From contig JAGPYM010000012.1 of assembly GCA_020736575.1 (NCBI GenBank), positions 496,001 to 560,000 on the forward strand: DNA of 64,000 nucleotides. Direction: 5' to 3'. The position numbers were made by a program, and so were the translations under genes. A model generated the notes under the pieces. It ran no database searches. It saw only the letters and a program-made list of their open reading frames with translations, and was not told where the DNA came from. Source of the DNA: Thelonectria olida (lineage: Eukaryota > Ascomycota > Sordariomycetes > Hypocreales > Nectriaceae). Positions 23,098-36,554 of the stretch are shown one piece after another. Each line of letters opens with the position of its first letter. Position 1 is the stretch's first letter.

Positions 23098-25401
23098 ATG
23101 GCTTCCAAAAGCCCCGCCAAGAGCTCCTCAGCTCGTCCATCCGTCCCGCGCATCGCCTCCGAATCTAAGCCTATGCCTCAGCCTTCGCAATCCACGGCAT
23201 CCGATGATAGCGATCCCCTAAAGGTACCCAAGAGGGCTCATACCTTTGCCAACGACACCACTGCCGAGAATCCATATACTCTTGGTCCGAATGCTTCCCA
23301 CGGCCCCGATGCTTTCGACACTGGCGACCATTCAGATACCGACGACGCTGATGCCCTCGAGGCATCTAGAGCTTCAGTAGAGCTCGACATTTTGCCCATT
23401 GAGCTCATCACTCTGATCGACAGGTAAATTACCAAGCCCCTCCGACTCTGACGCCCTGGATCCTAATCATGACCAGCTTCGTCGAATCTCTATCCGCCAA
23501 AGTCCATCCTACCCCGCCCGACATCGAGAAATTGTCCCATCTCTTCCAAGAATTCTATAATCTCGCTTCTTCTCATATCAACACCCATATCAGTGCGCTT
23601 GCGACCAAGCAGAGTCGTGATGTTTCTCCCGCTCCATCGTCGTCATCCATCTCCTCCGCAGCCAGCCGCCTACGGTCCAGGGTTAGCTCTACAAACATCA
23701 AGGCCCAACCCAAGACGGAATCGGAACGGCAAATGATCACTGCCGATGAACTCGCCAACAGGAAACGTGCTAGAAAGGCTCTCGAGGCAAAGAGAGTCCT
23801 CCTGGAGGAGGCCGTTGAGCGTAGACTATGCGAGGGAATCTATGATCGCATCTATCAGCATCGGAGCACACAGGATGAAGCCCAGGACGACAAACTTCGT
23901 TCCAAGACGGCAGCACTGGCACTCGTTGGAATTGGGCCTGCCGACCTAGGCATCGACCTCGGCGACGATGCAAATCAGTCTCCCGAGGCCGCAGCCGCGA
24001 AGTTGGATGAGATTAAGGAGCGGCTGGGTGGTGCCAGGAGAGATCTTTCCATGATGGCCCAAAAGAGGTACCCCCTCGGAAAGCTCAACCACTTGAAGGC
24101 CGCTCACAGAAGCATTGTGGATACTCTGGCACATTTCCACCCCTCAGCTTCCGCCGATGAGATCATGCCCATGCTCATCTATACCCTCATAACCTTGGCA
24201 CCTGAGGACCTTCACGTTATTAGCGATGTCCACTTCGTCCAGTACTTCCGTTGGGAACCCAAGCTCACTGGGGAAGCCGCCTACTGCCTAACTAATCTGG
24301 AGGCGACTATTAGTTTTCTTGAGACTGTAGATCTGGCCACCCTTCGTGCAGACGAACACCTCTCCGGCCCAGCAAAGAGCTCCAGCCTCATTTCAGAAAC
24401 GTTCCCCCCTGCTTACCCCCAAGGAACTGCGCTGCCGACCCAGAGCGCCCCGGAAATGTCAAAGGATACCGCTACTGCCGGAAAACCTGCCGCTTCGCCA
24501 GGTGGCCTCAAAGCTGCAACTGCTTTACGGAACCGAAGACTAAGTGACCTCGTTAACACTCCTGCACAAGCTTTCGGGGCTGCGAGTGACGCCGTCTTTA
24601 ATTCAGCCGACCAGGGCCTCAAGAATATTTCTACCAGCTTAGGGGACAGCTACAAGTTCTTGGTCGGCAAGCTGCGAGAGCATCAAGACAGCCCCCGAGA
24701 TTCGATTGTCGTCCCTAAGACGCTTGACGACGCTCGAAGGCTCGTCAGCACCCCACCTCCTGACGATGACGACTCTATCGGGGGAACCAACTCCCTCCTT
24801 GGCCCAGATGATGCTGAGGTTCAAAAGCGCCCTGGCCAGCGTGAAGATCGTGTTCTGAACCTCATTGGCGGTCGTCGTGACCACAGCGCCGACAGCAACC
24901 GCAGCCAGCGAAGCGCAAGCTCCTCCAAAAAGGTCCTCTTTGCCTCGACAACCGAGGACTCTCGCACTGGAGCCACACCCTCGCCAGGTCAGAACCCTGC
25001 CGTTCTCGAGCAGATGCGCAATTTGGGCAACTCGTTCAATCCTATGGCCCGCTTGCCCAGTATCAGCATGATCCGTGGATTCGGGCGCACCAATTCCACA
25101 CCAGTTACCCCCACGCCCAAGGAAAATAAGCCCGCTGATGGGGGTGATCTTGCAACTGTACGTCCTCCCTTAACCACAACCATCGTAGGAGACGACCTTG
25201 ACTAACTGACAATAGGCTTTCCCCGACATCGCCGCTGCTCTACCCCCTAAGGACATACCTAAGATCGCACCGCCTAACAAACGTTTTATGGAAATTTCGA
25301 CTCCTGGTGAACTCAGACTAGGCGAGGTTCTCGACCTCTTGCGCGATTACCGCCGTCTTGCCGGAGCGCTCAAGGATCTCGGAGCATTCGAGACGAAGTG
25401 A
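23098..25401 (+). CDS. VPS9-domain guanine nucleotide exchange factor
   Basis: Three exons, 23098-23423, 23477-25157 and 25216-25401, give 730 aa. The introns are 53 nt (GTAAAT...ACCAG) and 58 nt (GTACGT...AATAG). The VPS9 domain spans about 300-400, with the signature SADEIMPMLIYTLITLAPEDL holding the catalytic Asp (about 336) and Tyr (about 344). VPS9 proteins load GTP onto Rab5/Vps21-type GTPases on endosomes, and this one most resembles the Muk1 type by size and single-domain layout. Flanks are Ser/Pro-rich with charged helices (about 195-300), and the C-terminal short helix region (GELRLGEVLDLLRDYRRL) is formed by the last exon. An in-frame ATG at 23068 would add ten residues. Confidence 0.87.
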
Positions 25402-26163
25402 AGTTGAACAGAGGTATGTAAGTAACGCAATGAGGTGGATGAGCCCCTGGATACAAGCGTGGCCGGGAATTTTAAGATAGACGAGGGAGATCTGGCTGGA
25501 AATAAACTGTGTCATGGATTTGGAGGACAACGGCGTCGGCATTGGCTTTTCTACTTTTCTGGCTATAGATAATCGTCTCTGAGAAGACTAATGGCGTGCA
25601 CACAAGACTGGCTCGAGCAAGAGCCCAATGATAACTCAAACAGGCAGACAAAGGGTGAAGAGAGAGTATCTGGCGTTGGCTATGACCGGTGGCGGCCCCT
25701 TTATATTCCTACACTGCCATTCTAAATTCTAAATCATAAACGCATAGAAGAAGCACTGCTCCCAGCATCGTCATGCTATTCTGAACGGGCTTGACAAACA
25801 AACAACCCGACCGGGATACTTGGATCCTGCTTTTCGTTCGACACCGACTCTGTCATCTTGGAAAGGAACATGATTCCGAGAACAGAAAAAAGGAATGCTC
25901 ATTGCCCAACGATTTCTCAATATCCCAACTCCTCCGTGGAGAAAATCCGTCTAGTAAAATATATCCAGTGCAACTGCACGCCCTGACTCCTTGCCGAATC
26001 GAGTGATCGGCCCAGACATAATCCAACTCCTGGGTGTGGTTATATGACGGTGAAAAAAAAATGTATGTAATATAGAAAGGTGTGGTGTAATCTGGATACG
26101 CTAGGTTGCCCTGGCTTTCCTTGTATGTTTCAAGATGTGATGGTAGAAGGACCACTGATTTGG
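25402..26163. other. Convergent intergenic region, VPS9 / TRK 3' ends
   Basis: 762 bp between two stop codons on opposite strands. It should carry both 3' UTRs. An A-run at 26052 and AT-rich stretches are compatible with cleavage and polyadenylation, but no site can be fixed. Confidence 0.5.
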
Positions 26164-29100
26164 CTAAGGGAAAGGCATCGTTTCCGCTTTTCGTGGTGCA
26201 TGGAAGTTGTGAGATTCGATGGGGCGCAGCGGACCAACCTCATCCTTTTCTTCGCTGGGAGCAGGCTCAGTGACGGCTCGGGGGAAATCTTGTTGTGAAG
26301 TCCCCGACTGTGTTCGTTTGTGACCATGAATGGCGTCATTGCGAATGACTGGACCTGGGTATAGGAACTGGGTGATGATGTGGCTGTTGGCCCGTTCTCG
26401 GTCTCGGCCTCGACTTACACTACGACGACGGCCAGAGACGCTGCCATTGACTTGATAGTCGATACCGGATGTTGATCCCATTGTGTGTGAGTTGACCAAG
26501 ATTGGCTGGTCCATCTCGGCTTCCTTCTGGAACCGAGCCTCACTTGGGAGTAAGATGGCTCGGTCCAGTCCGTACGGCAAACCACGATGTCGACCTCGAA
26601 TCTGCATGGCAACAATGATGAGTTTGCCCACAACGGTGAATTGTGAGCACAGAGCAGCATTGTAACCCGAACCACCCATACTCAGACCCACGGTGCCGTA
26701 GGCGCTGATGACCTCGAACAAGATGTCAAACAGATTGAAGTCCCCCGCTTTGAGACTGTTTCCTTCCGTGATAGCAAGGAAGAAGAAGCCCACAAAGACG
26801 TACCATAAATCGAAAGAGAGCTGGCGTCGCAAATGGGTACTGACATAAGTGAGCGCGCTGGCTTCGATATTGTCGCCCTCCTCGTTCTTGTCACGGTAGA
26901 CGCCGAGAGATTTCTCCTCATATACGTTGGTTCGTCGAATAGAGATGGCGATGGGGAAGATGGAGATATACATCATGATCATGTACAGGACAGGCATGGC
27001 AGGGTGAAGTGCAGACATGCTGAAGCACGAGAACCCTGCTGTTCGCGTAGCCGCTGCCTGAAAGAGGCCGTCTGCGATTCGCGTATGGAGGGGAAGACCC
27101 TCGACGATGGGGGAGTTGAGCTGCACACAATTAGCGTTCGAGCTACGAGGCGGGCCCAAGAAAGAGGGCTACTTACATCGAGGACAATGAAGAAGACTAA
27201 GTCGATAATGTTGAGACCCACGAGAATCCAGAAAAGCCACCAATTCGCGCTTGACGGGAACAAAAGGGTGAAGCATCGGCGAGGATGATCGAGGAGGAAC
27301 CTAAGTTCTTCCCAGACGCCTGAGCCAGTGGGCACCACCTTGGAGAGCACCCAGATGATGAAGCGCAGCATGACGGGGAAACCCGTGTTTCCGATGATTA
27401 TGAAGAACCACATGACCATCATGATGTATTCCGACGTGTTGAACGAGTTCATGCTGTCGGGCGTCAAGGTGAAACCCAGGTCCATGAAGGCAGAATTGGA
27501 CGTGAAGAACCCCCACCAGACTTTGGAGACGCCTGCTTCGTCGACAATGGAAGCGTAGTGTGGACTGTTCAAAATAAAGGGGATCAGGCAAACGGCAGCC
27601 AGAATCTGGAAACCCCAGAAGTAGAAGATCAGAATAACGGCCAACGTTCTCAGGGAGCGGTACTCGATTCCGCCCAATTCCTCACGTTGGTCGGTAGTCA
27701 GGCCCAAGAAGTTTGAGTTTCGACCCATAGTCGGGGTATAACTCAGGTAGGGCATGTCGTTTGCCGTGTCTCGTGTAAGGGCCGTTCTGATGGTGTCTAT
27801 CGTGCGCGTGCGAAAGGCACTGACTGGCCGTCCGCTCTCATTGTCTTCAAGAACCCGTTTGTGGTGACCGCGACTAAATGTTCGAGGTTTTCGGAATCGG
27901 AATGACGAATGGTTGCCAGGAGCGGTCTTTGCATCATCCGCAGTATCGTCCCTGACGGGTCTTTCAGGTTCAGCAATGACAATAGTTGGGCGACGTTCAC
28001 GAGGTACCCGAGAAGCAAAAGGCGCATTGCCTTGTCTTGAGTCTTGTCTCGAGTTGTTGGATCGGATCATGGTCATATTATCGTCATCATCGCCTGGTTC
28101 GCCCTCTTCAACACGCCTAGGACCCATTCCCCTTTCAATATCACGTGGACCGGGAATAAACAAGGTCTCATCTGCCTGATCTTGATGTCGCTGGCGCTCG
28201 AGGATGGCGATGTGTTCGGCATTGGTACGCTTCTGGGGGAATTTGGTGAGGTCGTCGTCCATACCGTTGCTCCTCTTGACCGTGTCTGCAAAGGTGATTG
28301 CTGTTGGTGTAACTCCGAGCGTCTGGTTGGGACCCTGTATACCCTTGTCTATGTGGCTGTCGATTTGTTCCTGTTCGGGCTTTTCCAGATGGCTGAGCTC
28401 CATGCTATTGGATCGACCGCCTGACACTGTGGCCGTGTCACTCTCGGAACTATTGGTATTGGCCACCGTCTTGGCAGGCAAACAAGCATCGTCATCGTCG
28501 TCAATAATGGCCTGAGATTGGCTTCGGTCATTTCCCTCGAGCAGGATTCCGTCGTTGGTCATCCTCAGCGGCCGGCCTCGTGGGGTAGGAATCACAGTAA
28601 TGTTGCGACCATTAACGCCTTCTTCAGCGCCGCGCTCCTCGTTGCGTGCTCTCGACTTGGCCTTGGACAAGGTACCACGTCGCGTCCTGGCATCCTTGAC
28701 CCAGCCTTGGAATCTCTTCTCAAACCAGTACAATCGTAAGAAAACCACGGAGCTGTGCAACGTGATGGGATTGGAGAGCATGGTAAAGAGATAGATGACT
28801 ATCTGCTGAAAGGTGGTGAGAATGTTGAGGTCATCGGGGTTCAGGCCAGCCTGCGTATTGGCGCCGCTGGCAAACATGAGAGCATCGACGTATGGAACAG
28901 TGGTGGTGGCCGAGAAATAGATGATGATGGACGCCAGAAGCGTCGCGCCAATGATCCATGTGTCTGCGACGCAAGGCTTTGAGTCAGTAAATCAATCCAT
29001 AGCCACGTGGGTTGGTGGTGTGTGTAGTGGGGGAATTATATGCAGCTACGCTTCTTGAACGGAGCAGTTCGCAGGAGAAGCGCTTGGCATTCAATTGCAA

Positions 29101-29224
29101 GGGGACAAGAAATCATGGACTTACAATGCACTGAGATGAAGTTAAAGTGCGGCGTCTTGGACACGAATGCTGGCTTGATGGCATTCAGCTGCGCCCAGCA
29201 GAAGGCGAAGGCCTTTTGCAGCAT
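26164..29224 (-). CDS. TRK1: TRK-type high-affinity potassium transporter
   Basis: Three exons, 29224-29125, 28963-27177 and 27120-26164, give 947 aa. Introns are 161 nt (GTAAGT) and 56 nt (GTAAGT). The joins restore HFNFISVHYTWIIGATLL and FFIVLDLNSPIVEGLPLHTR. Four pore-loop regions of the TRK/HKT superfamily are visible in order: SGANTQAGLN, NSAFMDLGFTLTPDSMNSF, TAGFSCFSMSALHP and YGTVGLSMGGSGYNAAL. The family-specific MQIRGRHRGLPYGLDRAI follows. A long hydrophilic, charged loop (roughly residues 120-400) sits between the first and second membrane-pore units, as in fungal Trk proteins, and the C-terminal ~130 residues are cytosolic and Ser/Arg-rich. It should import K+ at the plasma membrane. 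Confidence 0.95.
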
Positions 29225-32200
29225 GGCGCACACGCACGACCGAAGTCGACGTAAGGTGAATCGAAGATTGGGAGGCGACACGATCCGAGGATGGAAGAAG
29301 GAAGAGAGAGGGAGAAGAGGCAGCAACAGAGAGCAGCCGGACGGTTAAATCAAAGAATCATGGCGAAGGGCGGGTGACAGACGGTGTGAGTTGGCAGTGC
29401 AGTGGTGTCAGCGGTCGGAGGTCGGAAGAGAGGACGGGATGGGGTGGAAGAGAGAGAATCGGGAGAGGATGGATGTCGACACAAAGTTTAGGGCTGACTA
29501 GGGTAGCAGAGAGTCAAAACGGGGGACGAAGTGTGGTTGATGCTGGGGAACGGGAATGATGTGAATGGACGGCGCAATTGGCGAGTGGCGGGCGTGTCGT
29601 TAAGGTCGAGTCTGGTCGTTGCTCCGTGGTGTGCCGTGTCGTGTCTGGCGGTTTCGTACTTCGGGTGGTGGCTGTGGAGGAGCTGGGAGGAAAGGATATG
29701 GATTTAAGCCGAGATTTAACTAGTCTTGACTAGCCCGTGAAAGAGTCTAGACCACGTCGGAACCAAAGGACAACCGACGGTGATGATTGGCGAATGGGTC
29801 GAAGAACGAGAATCTTGAAAGAAGCGTGGGTGGTGGTTTGGAAGGACAATTGAACAGACAATTGCCAAGGCTTGGTTGGAGATGGTTCGGTATAGGAGAG
29901 AGAAAGAGAGACAGAAATAGGGTGACGGGGTATTATACCCAGGACAATAGGAGCTATTCAAGGAGAAGCGAGGTGAGGCGAGGTCAAAGGTGAGTGAGGA
30001 GGGAGGAGAAACGGAAGAGAAAGCAGATGAAATATGGCTCCCACACCACGAATAAGTTGCGGGCGGAAGGAGGCGAGGAGGGTAACAATGGGGAATGGAA
30101 GGCCTGAGGTGGCACAAGAATGATACAAAATAGCGCTGTCGCCGAGAATGCAATGATAACAGTCTGATGAGAGAAGAGATGTCGACGTGTGTTGTTTTCT
30201 CAGTCAGTTAGTTCTTGTGCTTTCCTTCTCCCAAGGTACAAAGTACAAGCTACAGGCGGCTCGGAACTAGGATATAGATGCCAGAGATAGCGGCGGCGGC
30301 GTCACAGCGACCATACACGACCGGCAAAGGCAGAAAGCCAAGAGCCAAGACACCAAGAGATTCCGAAAGAGCGACTCGGGATGCGCGATGCCAACACGAG
30401 GGCTCATGCAAGTCGAGCAAAGACCACAACAGACCCTGCAAGAACAAAAGGATGGGACCGAGACCTGCAGGAAGAGGAACAGGGCAAGCTGCCAAGGTGA
30501 GACAGACAGGGGGGCGGAGGAAGAAATAAAAGAAAAGAAAGCAAGTGATATGGAAACAAAATAAAATAAAATCCTTGATGAGGAGACAACAAGGAAGAAA
30601 CAAGCCGGGTCCGGGTGAAAGCTCTACGAATACGCAGGTAGCAATTCCATTGAGATGAGAGCCCCGTCAACCAGTCGTCAGCGGACGGTACCAAGAAAAA
30701 GCTTGTTGGTTTCTAGTGACTCGTAGCTCCTTTTCCCATCCATTGCCCCAATCTTCAAAGGGGGGCGTCTTCGTTCGAATGCCTCCGGGACCTGATTCCG
30801 GTGCCGTAGCGTACCTCGCGGTTGGAAGTTGTCATCTGTGCCTGGACGGAGGCTGGACATGGCGAAGCAGCTGGTTTCGATTTCACTGGACCTGATGTTT
30901 CAAGCGGTGAGGAATGATGATGTCTGTCGTCTCATCATCTCCCTGATGTTCCAGCTCCGGGCGGTTGTTGGTCCTTTTCGAAAGTGCGTCATGATGGAAA
31001 CGTCAGCAAAAGTACGAGGGACCAGGTACCAGGTACAAAGTGCACCTCACAGGGGTCGGTCATGGAAGGAACATGGAACATTGCGTGCGCTGCAGCACTT
31101 TCCGCCCCTTGTCTCCTTCCTTGCAATTTTCCTCTGCCATGACTCTCCTCTCCGCCCCGCTCCGCCGCATCTGCAGACGACTGCACCTGCACCTGCACCT
31201 GCAGCTTTTTTTTTCCCTCCTCCACCAGCTGCGAGCCGAGATCCACCCACGACCCGAACACCCACGGAAAATCCACTGCAGATGGAGGCAACCAAAGCAA
31301 CCCACTCGCTGTCACCGCCGCCACATCCACTGTCATCTGCTGAGGGCCAAGATGATATCAGACCTCAACGGATACGCACAGTAGCCCGCAGGCGGTACGA
31401 CGTGCAGATACCATTGTACACCACGAGTCAATACCTATCAGCCTCGCAATGAGCTACGTTACAGAGCACAGCACAGAGCATGCTGCGCACACCGACGCAC
31501 CCGTCCTCCTCTTATTTTACGCCCCGGCCAATGACGAAACGGTGAGCATAGCCCATGATATGATGCTTCGGGGTGAGATAAGGATCACCTCAATCAAACA
31601 AAAGGCGAATAACCTACCAACCTCGGTCACTGGCTGATACAGTATTCCGTGCCATTGCATGCCTCCCTGGCCGTTGGTAGCGTGATATCAGAAACATGCG
31701 CCGTGTAAACAACACGTACCGTTGCACCCTGACGATCGTTGGTGTCGCAATTCAATGCTACCCTCACCGTCTCGGCACATCGACCAGGGTCTTCTCTGTC
31801 TCTTGGCAAACTCAAGGTGAAGGCACGGCACACTATCACGATACTCCGTCCCCCTTGTCTTTGCGCCCGTTCTGACGCACGGAGGGATCGGGAGCTGTGA
31901 ATAAGGTAGTCTTGGCAAAGCGACTATCCTCCAAGCTTCGAAGCCGCCTCCAGGGATGAGCATGATTACGAACTAACGAAGCGTGCTCTGACCACGGAAT
32001 CTCATCACATCGAAATCAATCACGGTCCAGTGGCAGCGTCCCTGTTTCTCATCACGATGATCAAATGATGATTTGCGATCCTATTTACACAGTCATGGTC
32101 CTGACTTGACACAGATCCATCCTTCTTGACATCATGCACTGGATAACCGGCATTTCTAGCACCGAGTCTACGTCGTTGATATATCTATTCTATCCGCCAT

Positions 32201-33736
32201 CTTCGGATACCTACGGGACCATCCTTTGTCTCCTTGCGCGAATACCTTGGTAAGGCTTACTATCCGCACCTCACGCTGTGTCTCCCTCGGCTCTGGATGA
32301 TGTCACCCACACCCCTGACGGTGTCTCTATCCGTGCTTTTGTCTTGCTGCTGTGCAACGTGCCTGTCCAACCACATGGCACCAGTGACTCTTTATCAACC
32401 CTTCCGAATTTTAGTCCCATCCGCCCTTCATCCTTGACACAACCGGTCATGCGCCGTGTTTCTGGTTTTTGGTGCGTCTCATTCGGCGACCATACTGCAT
32501 AACGACGAACTGATCAAAACGAAAGCCTAGATTTCATCCTCATGTCCGTCTCTCCGTTCGACCCCACACAAGCTTGTCTCCTGGACTCTGGTCCCAGCTC
32601 TGCCCCAGCTGAACAAGCAACGGACCGCGCGGACTTCACGTTCCGACCGCTAACTCCCAGCCAGCATCTGCAGCAAGCTTCCTAGGTCCGGATCCAGCAG
32701 TTTCATTCCCCAACGTCCCCAGTTTCCGTCTGTCCTCGCCGGAAACCTACCTGCCTCCAACGGCAAAGCTCGAGCACAGCACACACAGCCCCCTCAAGGA
32801 AGAGCCGTGTCATTCTGTACTGTCAGCCCTTCACTGCTCTATCTATCACAAATTGGTCAGACAACATGAGGTATTATGCACTGCTGCATTCCTCAAATCC
32901 GTACTTCCGCGCTTGGCAATAACTAGTGGATTTGAAGAGCGGATACACCACAACACCATGGCTAAAATGAAATATCCCCTTCAGCCCTAGAGCTTTTGCC
33001 AAGCTTTTTCGATCCCCAAGATCCCATCCCAAGGGACGCTGTATTCTGGAAATAAAACAAACACCACACGTAAAAAGAATAAGAAAAGGGGGGCCACGGG
33101 CCGGCCCCGGCGGTCGCTCGGCGAGCTTGCCCCATGCCATGCTTCAATGCTCCCCATATCAGGGAGCGATGACTCGATATGTAACCGGGGACCCCAACTT
33201 CAACCACCAGCATCCGACTGAAGCCTGAGTGCTTCCACCTCTTAGTAACTCGTCAGAGGTTGCGCATGTCGCATGGGGTTTATTCCCCGTGGCGTGACGA
33301 GGACGCCCGTTCATCGGCCTTCCCCCACCTCTTGAACATCCCCCGTCACGCACATCCCGGCATCACGGCATCGAGGCACATCGCAACGGCAACCGCCCTT
33401 CCACCAAGCAGTCTTGGTTTGCCGTCTCCCCATGAACTCGTAGGCGAACCTCATTATTTCAATTTGGGTTTCAAAATGTGTCCAGTCTAGATGAATGCTG
33501 TATAATGGTACATAATGTGACTGCATGTTTGCAATTGATGCTTTCTGCCATCTCCCAAAAAAAACACCCCCCGAAAAAAAAAACGCCGAAACTTCCCCGT
33601 GCCTTGGTACGCACATCTAATCAGCCCGCTGCACAGCTCCGGCACAGCTCACTGCGAGCTCCCAACTTCTCTCGGTAACTTCTTAGATGTTTTTCGATCT
33701 GTCCGTTGTATCCATACCTGGCAACTCAGCCATCTC
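29225..33736. other. Large gene-poor interval with polypurine tracts, 4.5 kb
   Basis: This spans from the TRK start to the Ssl2 stop codon. On the + strand, 29275-29560, 29860-30130 and 30300-30620 are strongly G/A-rich; on the TRK sense strand they are pyrimidine-rich, the usual composition of fungal promoters and leaders. Further right the sequence has no recognisable coding frame. A 207-codon frame at 30829-31452 (+) is biased to His, Pro and Thr through simple repeats and is not called. A_n and C_n runs lie near 33560-33590, just downstream of Ssl2. Confidence 0.5.
31181..31204. repeat. Hexamer tandem repeat, ctgcac x3 plus ctgcag
   Basis: Three perfect copies of ctgcac and one variant, followed directly by a nine-base T run. 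Non-coding. Confidence 0.75.
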
Positions 33737-36211
33737 TTAGTTTGCCGCAGCCCTTCTGGCCTTTTCGCGTCCAATCTTCTGGAAGAAGGCACTGCTCTCC
33801 TTCTTCTTCTTCATAGGCTGCTTCTTGTTCTGCTCAATGTATGCCATGTCCTGTCCACCACTGAGCTCTCCGAGAGTCCCGGCTGTTCGTCGAGCTCCCC
33901 TCTTCTTCTTCCGACCCATGGTGCCGCTGTGGAACAGATCGTCCGTGGGGTCTTCGTCTTCCATGCTCTCGTTCTCGACGAGAACTTTTTGCAAGAGTTC
34001 TCTTCGTTCCGTCACATCCGCAAAAGCGAGACCGGGCGTGTTCTCAATGTTGGCCAATTGTGTAATGACCTTGAATGCGTATCCCTGATCGACCAAGAAA
34101 GCTTGACGTTTCGACGAGAAATACATCTCTTGTGTGTCTTTCGACACTAGAGAGTAGAAGAAGGCGTTAAAGCCCTCGTCGTTTCGTCTCTTTGCTCGAA
34201 GAATACGTCCCAGTCTCTGTGCTTCCTGTCGACGAGAACCGTAATGCGATGAAATTTGGATCAGACAAGTAGCCTCAGGCAAATCAAGAGACGTGTCCCC
34301 AATCTTTGACAAAAACAGCGTGTTGACCTGTGGGTTGTGCTGAAAGTTTTCCAACACTTGAAGGCGTTCTGCCTGACCGGTACTACCGTAGATAAAAGCC
34401 TTGCCTAGCTTCAGTGCATATGCCTTAAGCGCGTACACATTGTCTGAGAAGACAATGATTTTGTCTCCTCGAGATTCGTGATAGTTGATTAGATACTGAC
34501 AAGCTTGGAACTTGCGAGGGTTCATGATGTAGAGCAGGTTCTTCTTTCGAGACGGAGCCCGCAGATACTGATCGTAGAATTCGGTAGGCATGGGACACCA
34601 TACCTCTGCACACTGAACTCTTGCAATGTGACCCTGTTTGGACAGTTCCATCCAGTTGGCTTCGAAGAGCTTAGGACCGATCAAGAAATTCAAATCAGAA
34701 ATCTTGTCGTCTTCTCGCAAAAGAGTGGCCGTAAGTCCGAGCTTCGAGTGCGTCTTAATTGAAGACGTGACCTTTCTAAAAATGTTGGCTGGCACGACGT
34801 GCACCTCGTCCAACAGCATCAGTCCCCATTCTCGCCCCGTGAGGAATTTCATCATCTTCTCTGCATCGTAAGACCGTGCTCTCGATTGAGTAACCATAGA
34901 ATAAGTCGTCACAATGATACCGGTGCTACCCGTGAAAACATTGTTCTTCGAATCCGAGGTAAAGGCGACAATATCGTCTGGGTTGATGTTGGACCACTTC
35001 AAGAATTCGTTTCTCCACTGCACCACTGACATGGAACTGGTGCAGAGGACAATGACACCCTTCTTGATAGTGCAGGCTGCCGTAATGCCAACTAGAGTCT
35101 TGCCGGCACCGCAAGGCAAAACGATGAGTCCGCTCTTTGCACGTCCGTTTCCGAACATTTTACTCAGACTCTTCTCCTGATAAGGTCGAATCTGTGTACC
35201 GGGCTTGAGATCGATATCGAGGTTGGGATTCACCTCGTCTCGCCGGAAGTCGTACTCTTCCAAGACTGGGTATCCTAGGTTGAGACATTCCTTCTGCACA
35301 GTCTCCACGTCCTTGTCGGCAATCTCGAAAGAGTGCGTCACTTCTTGGTCCTCATCGTCTTCGTCGTCGAGTGCCGTCAAAACGTCTCCTTCTTGGGGTG
35401 GTTGGCCTTCCTGAGGCTGCTCAGGTCCCGGTTGTTGCAGGCCATTGGCTTGCTTAACGCCGGCTGCATTCTTGGTACCTGGAATAACTAGACTGCCAAG
35501 CTTTGGGGCCACTGAAGTCGTGATTTCTTCCGTTCCTTGCACACGCAGAGGTCCAATCTTGGGATTCTTGAGTAGGGTCTGAAGCATGTTCGGGTCGGGG
35601 CTTTCGACGTAGTATTTGGTGTTCTTGAGCACGAGTTTGACCTTGCCGTAGCTCTGGGTACAGTTTGTAATGAACGACCGGATCTCTTCGGGCAATGGTG
35701 TCTTGAGGAAGCGGTCGAGGGTGTTGATAATGTCGTGAGGCGAGAGACCAACGGAAACGGCTGCGTACAAGGAATGCGTCGTCAGGGCGTATTCGTGCAT
35801 GAATGTCGGTCGTGACAGCGGCTCGGAAATGGTAATCAGGAAATCTTGGGCTTGCTCGGCGAGCGGATTGAAACTCTCCAGGATGATGCGGCCCTTTTGG
35901 GGGTCGATCCAGAGCGGGCGATTCTGGTGATCCCTCTTCAGGTCCAAGTACGAAAAGTCATGGTCCCCAAAGATATGGGGAAGGGGTTCCCGGATCGCAT
36001 GTCTCTTCTGGTAGCGATTCAGGGAAAAAAGGTCTATGTTCTTATCCAGATCCCTCTCCAGGACCTCGTCGACGGGGCCGTCGTCCTCCTCCGCCTCGTC
36101 GTTGCTATCGATCGTGCGAGGAGTCATGGCACCTGGTGTCGACACCCGTGAAGCCCTGCCAGCCTTTGCCCCGCCCTGGACGGCGCCGCCGGCTTTACGC
36201 TTGGGAGGCAT
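33737..36211 (-). CDS. SSL2: TFIIH helicase subunit Ssl2/XPB (ERCC3)
   Basis: A single uninterrupted exon encodes 824 aa, close to yeast Ssl2 (843). After a basic and acidic N-terminus comes the damage-recognition-like region. The SF2 helicase core follows: Walker [12 protein letters not shown] (about 365-374), DEVH box (about 468-471), the RED motif in LLREDDK (about 499-501) and motif [14 protein letters not shown] (about 665-676). The lysine-rich C-terminus ([13 protein letters not shown] and [10 protein letters not shown]) fits nuclear import. The protein is the 3'-5' translocase of TFIIH, opening promoters for RNA polymerase II and DNA around lesions in nucleotide excision repair. It is divergent from the CHY-finger gene (343 bp between starts). 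No key residue is missing. Confidence 0.97.
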   Translation of the reverse strand: MPPKRKAGGAVQGGAKAGRASRVSTPGAMTPRTIDSNDEAEEDDGPVDEVLERDLDKNIDLFSLNRYQKRHAIREPLPHIFGDHDFSYLDLKRDHQNRPLWIDPQKGRIILESFNPLAEQAQDFLITISEPLSRPTFMHEYALTTHSLYAAVSVGLSPHDIINTLDRFLKTPLPEEIRSFITNCTQSYGKVKLVLKNTKYYVESPDPNMLQTLLKNPKIGPLRVQGTEEITTSVAPKLGSLVIPGTKNAAGVKQANGLQQPGPEQPQEGQPPQEGDVLTALDDEDDEDQEVTHSFEIADKDVETVQKECLNLGYPVLEEYDFRRDEVNPNLDIDLKPGTQIRPYQEKSLSKMFGNGRAKSGLIVLPCGAGKTLVGITAACTIKKGVIVLCTSSMSVVQWRNEFLKWSNINPDDIVAFTSDSKNNVFTGSTGIIVTTYSMVTQSRARSYDAEKMMKFLTGREWGLMLLDEVHVVPANIFRKVTSSIKTHSKLGLTATLLREDDKISDLNFLIGPKLFEANWMELSKQGHIARVQCAEVWCPMPTEFYDQYLRAPSRKKNLLYIMNPRKFQACQYLINYHESRGDKIIVFSDNVYALKAYALKLGKAFIYGSTGQAERLQVLENFQHNPQVNTLFLSKIGDTSLDLPEATCLIQISSHYGSRRQEAQRLGRILRAKRRNDEGFNAFFYSLVSKDTQEMYFSSKRQAFLVDQGYAFKVITQLANIENTPGLAFADVTERRELLQKVLVENESMEDEDPTDDLFHSGTMGRKKKRGARRTAGTLGELSGGQDMAYIEQNKKQPMKKKKESSAFFQKIGREKARRAAAN

Positions 36212-36554
36212 CTTGATCCAGAGTGTGCGAAATCGAGGCGGTTCGCGCGGGGGTTGAGATGTGCGATGTTGTTTACGGAGAAGAAAGGAAACAAGGAAGG
36301 TTGTGAGGCTGAAGTTAAGAAATGCTGAGGCAGCAACGTCACGGATGACTAAGTGGACCAGGCGCCGTAACGGGTCAGGGGACGTGGGACCGCTGTAAAC
36401 ATAACCCCGCCAAAATCAATGTGATTCTATTATCTGGATGATTAATTATCACGAATAACAACCTCAACTTTGTCTTTCCACGGACTCCTCGAGCGCGCCG
36501 TAAAGTCCATTTCATTTCAACAATTCAAGCGACATAAGAGTCGCCTCCTTCGCA
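36212..36554. promoter_or_regulatory. Bidirectional promoter interval, Ssl2 / CHY finger
   Basis: Only 343 bp separate the two divergent start codons. AT-rich DNA with attattatct and ttaattat-like stretches at about 36425-36450 marks the middle. No consensus TATA element is placed at a convincing distance for either gene. Confidence 0.55.

Noticed and set aside
30829..31452. 207-codon + strand frame
   Set aside because: Composition is driven by ctgcac repeats and a poly-T tract; no domain.
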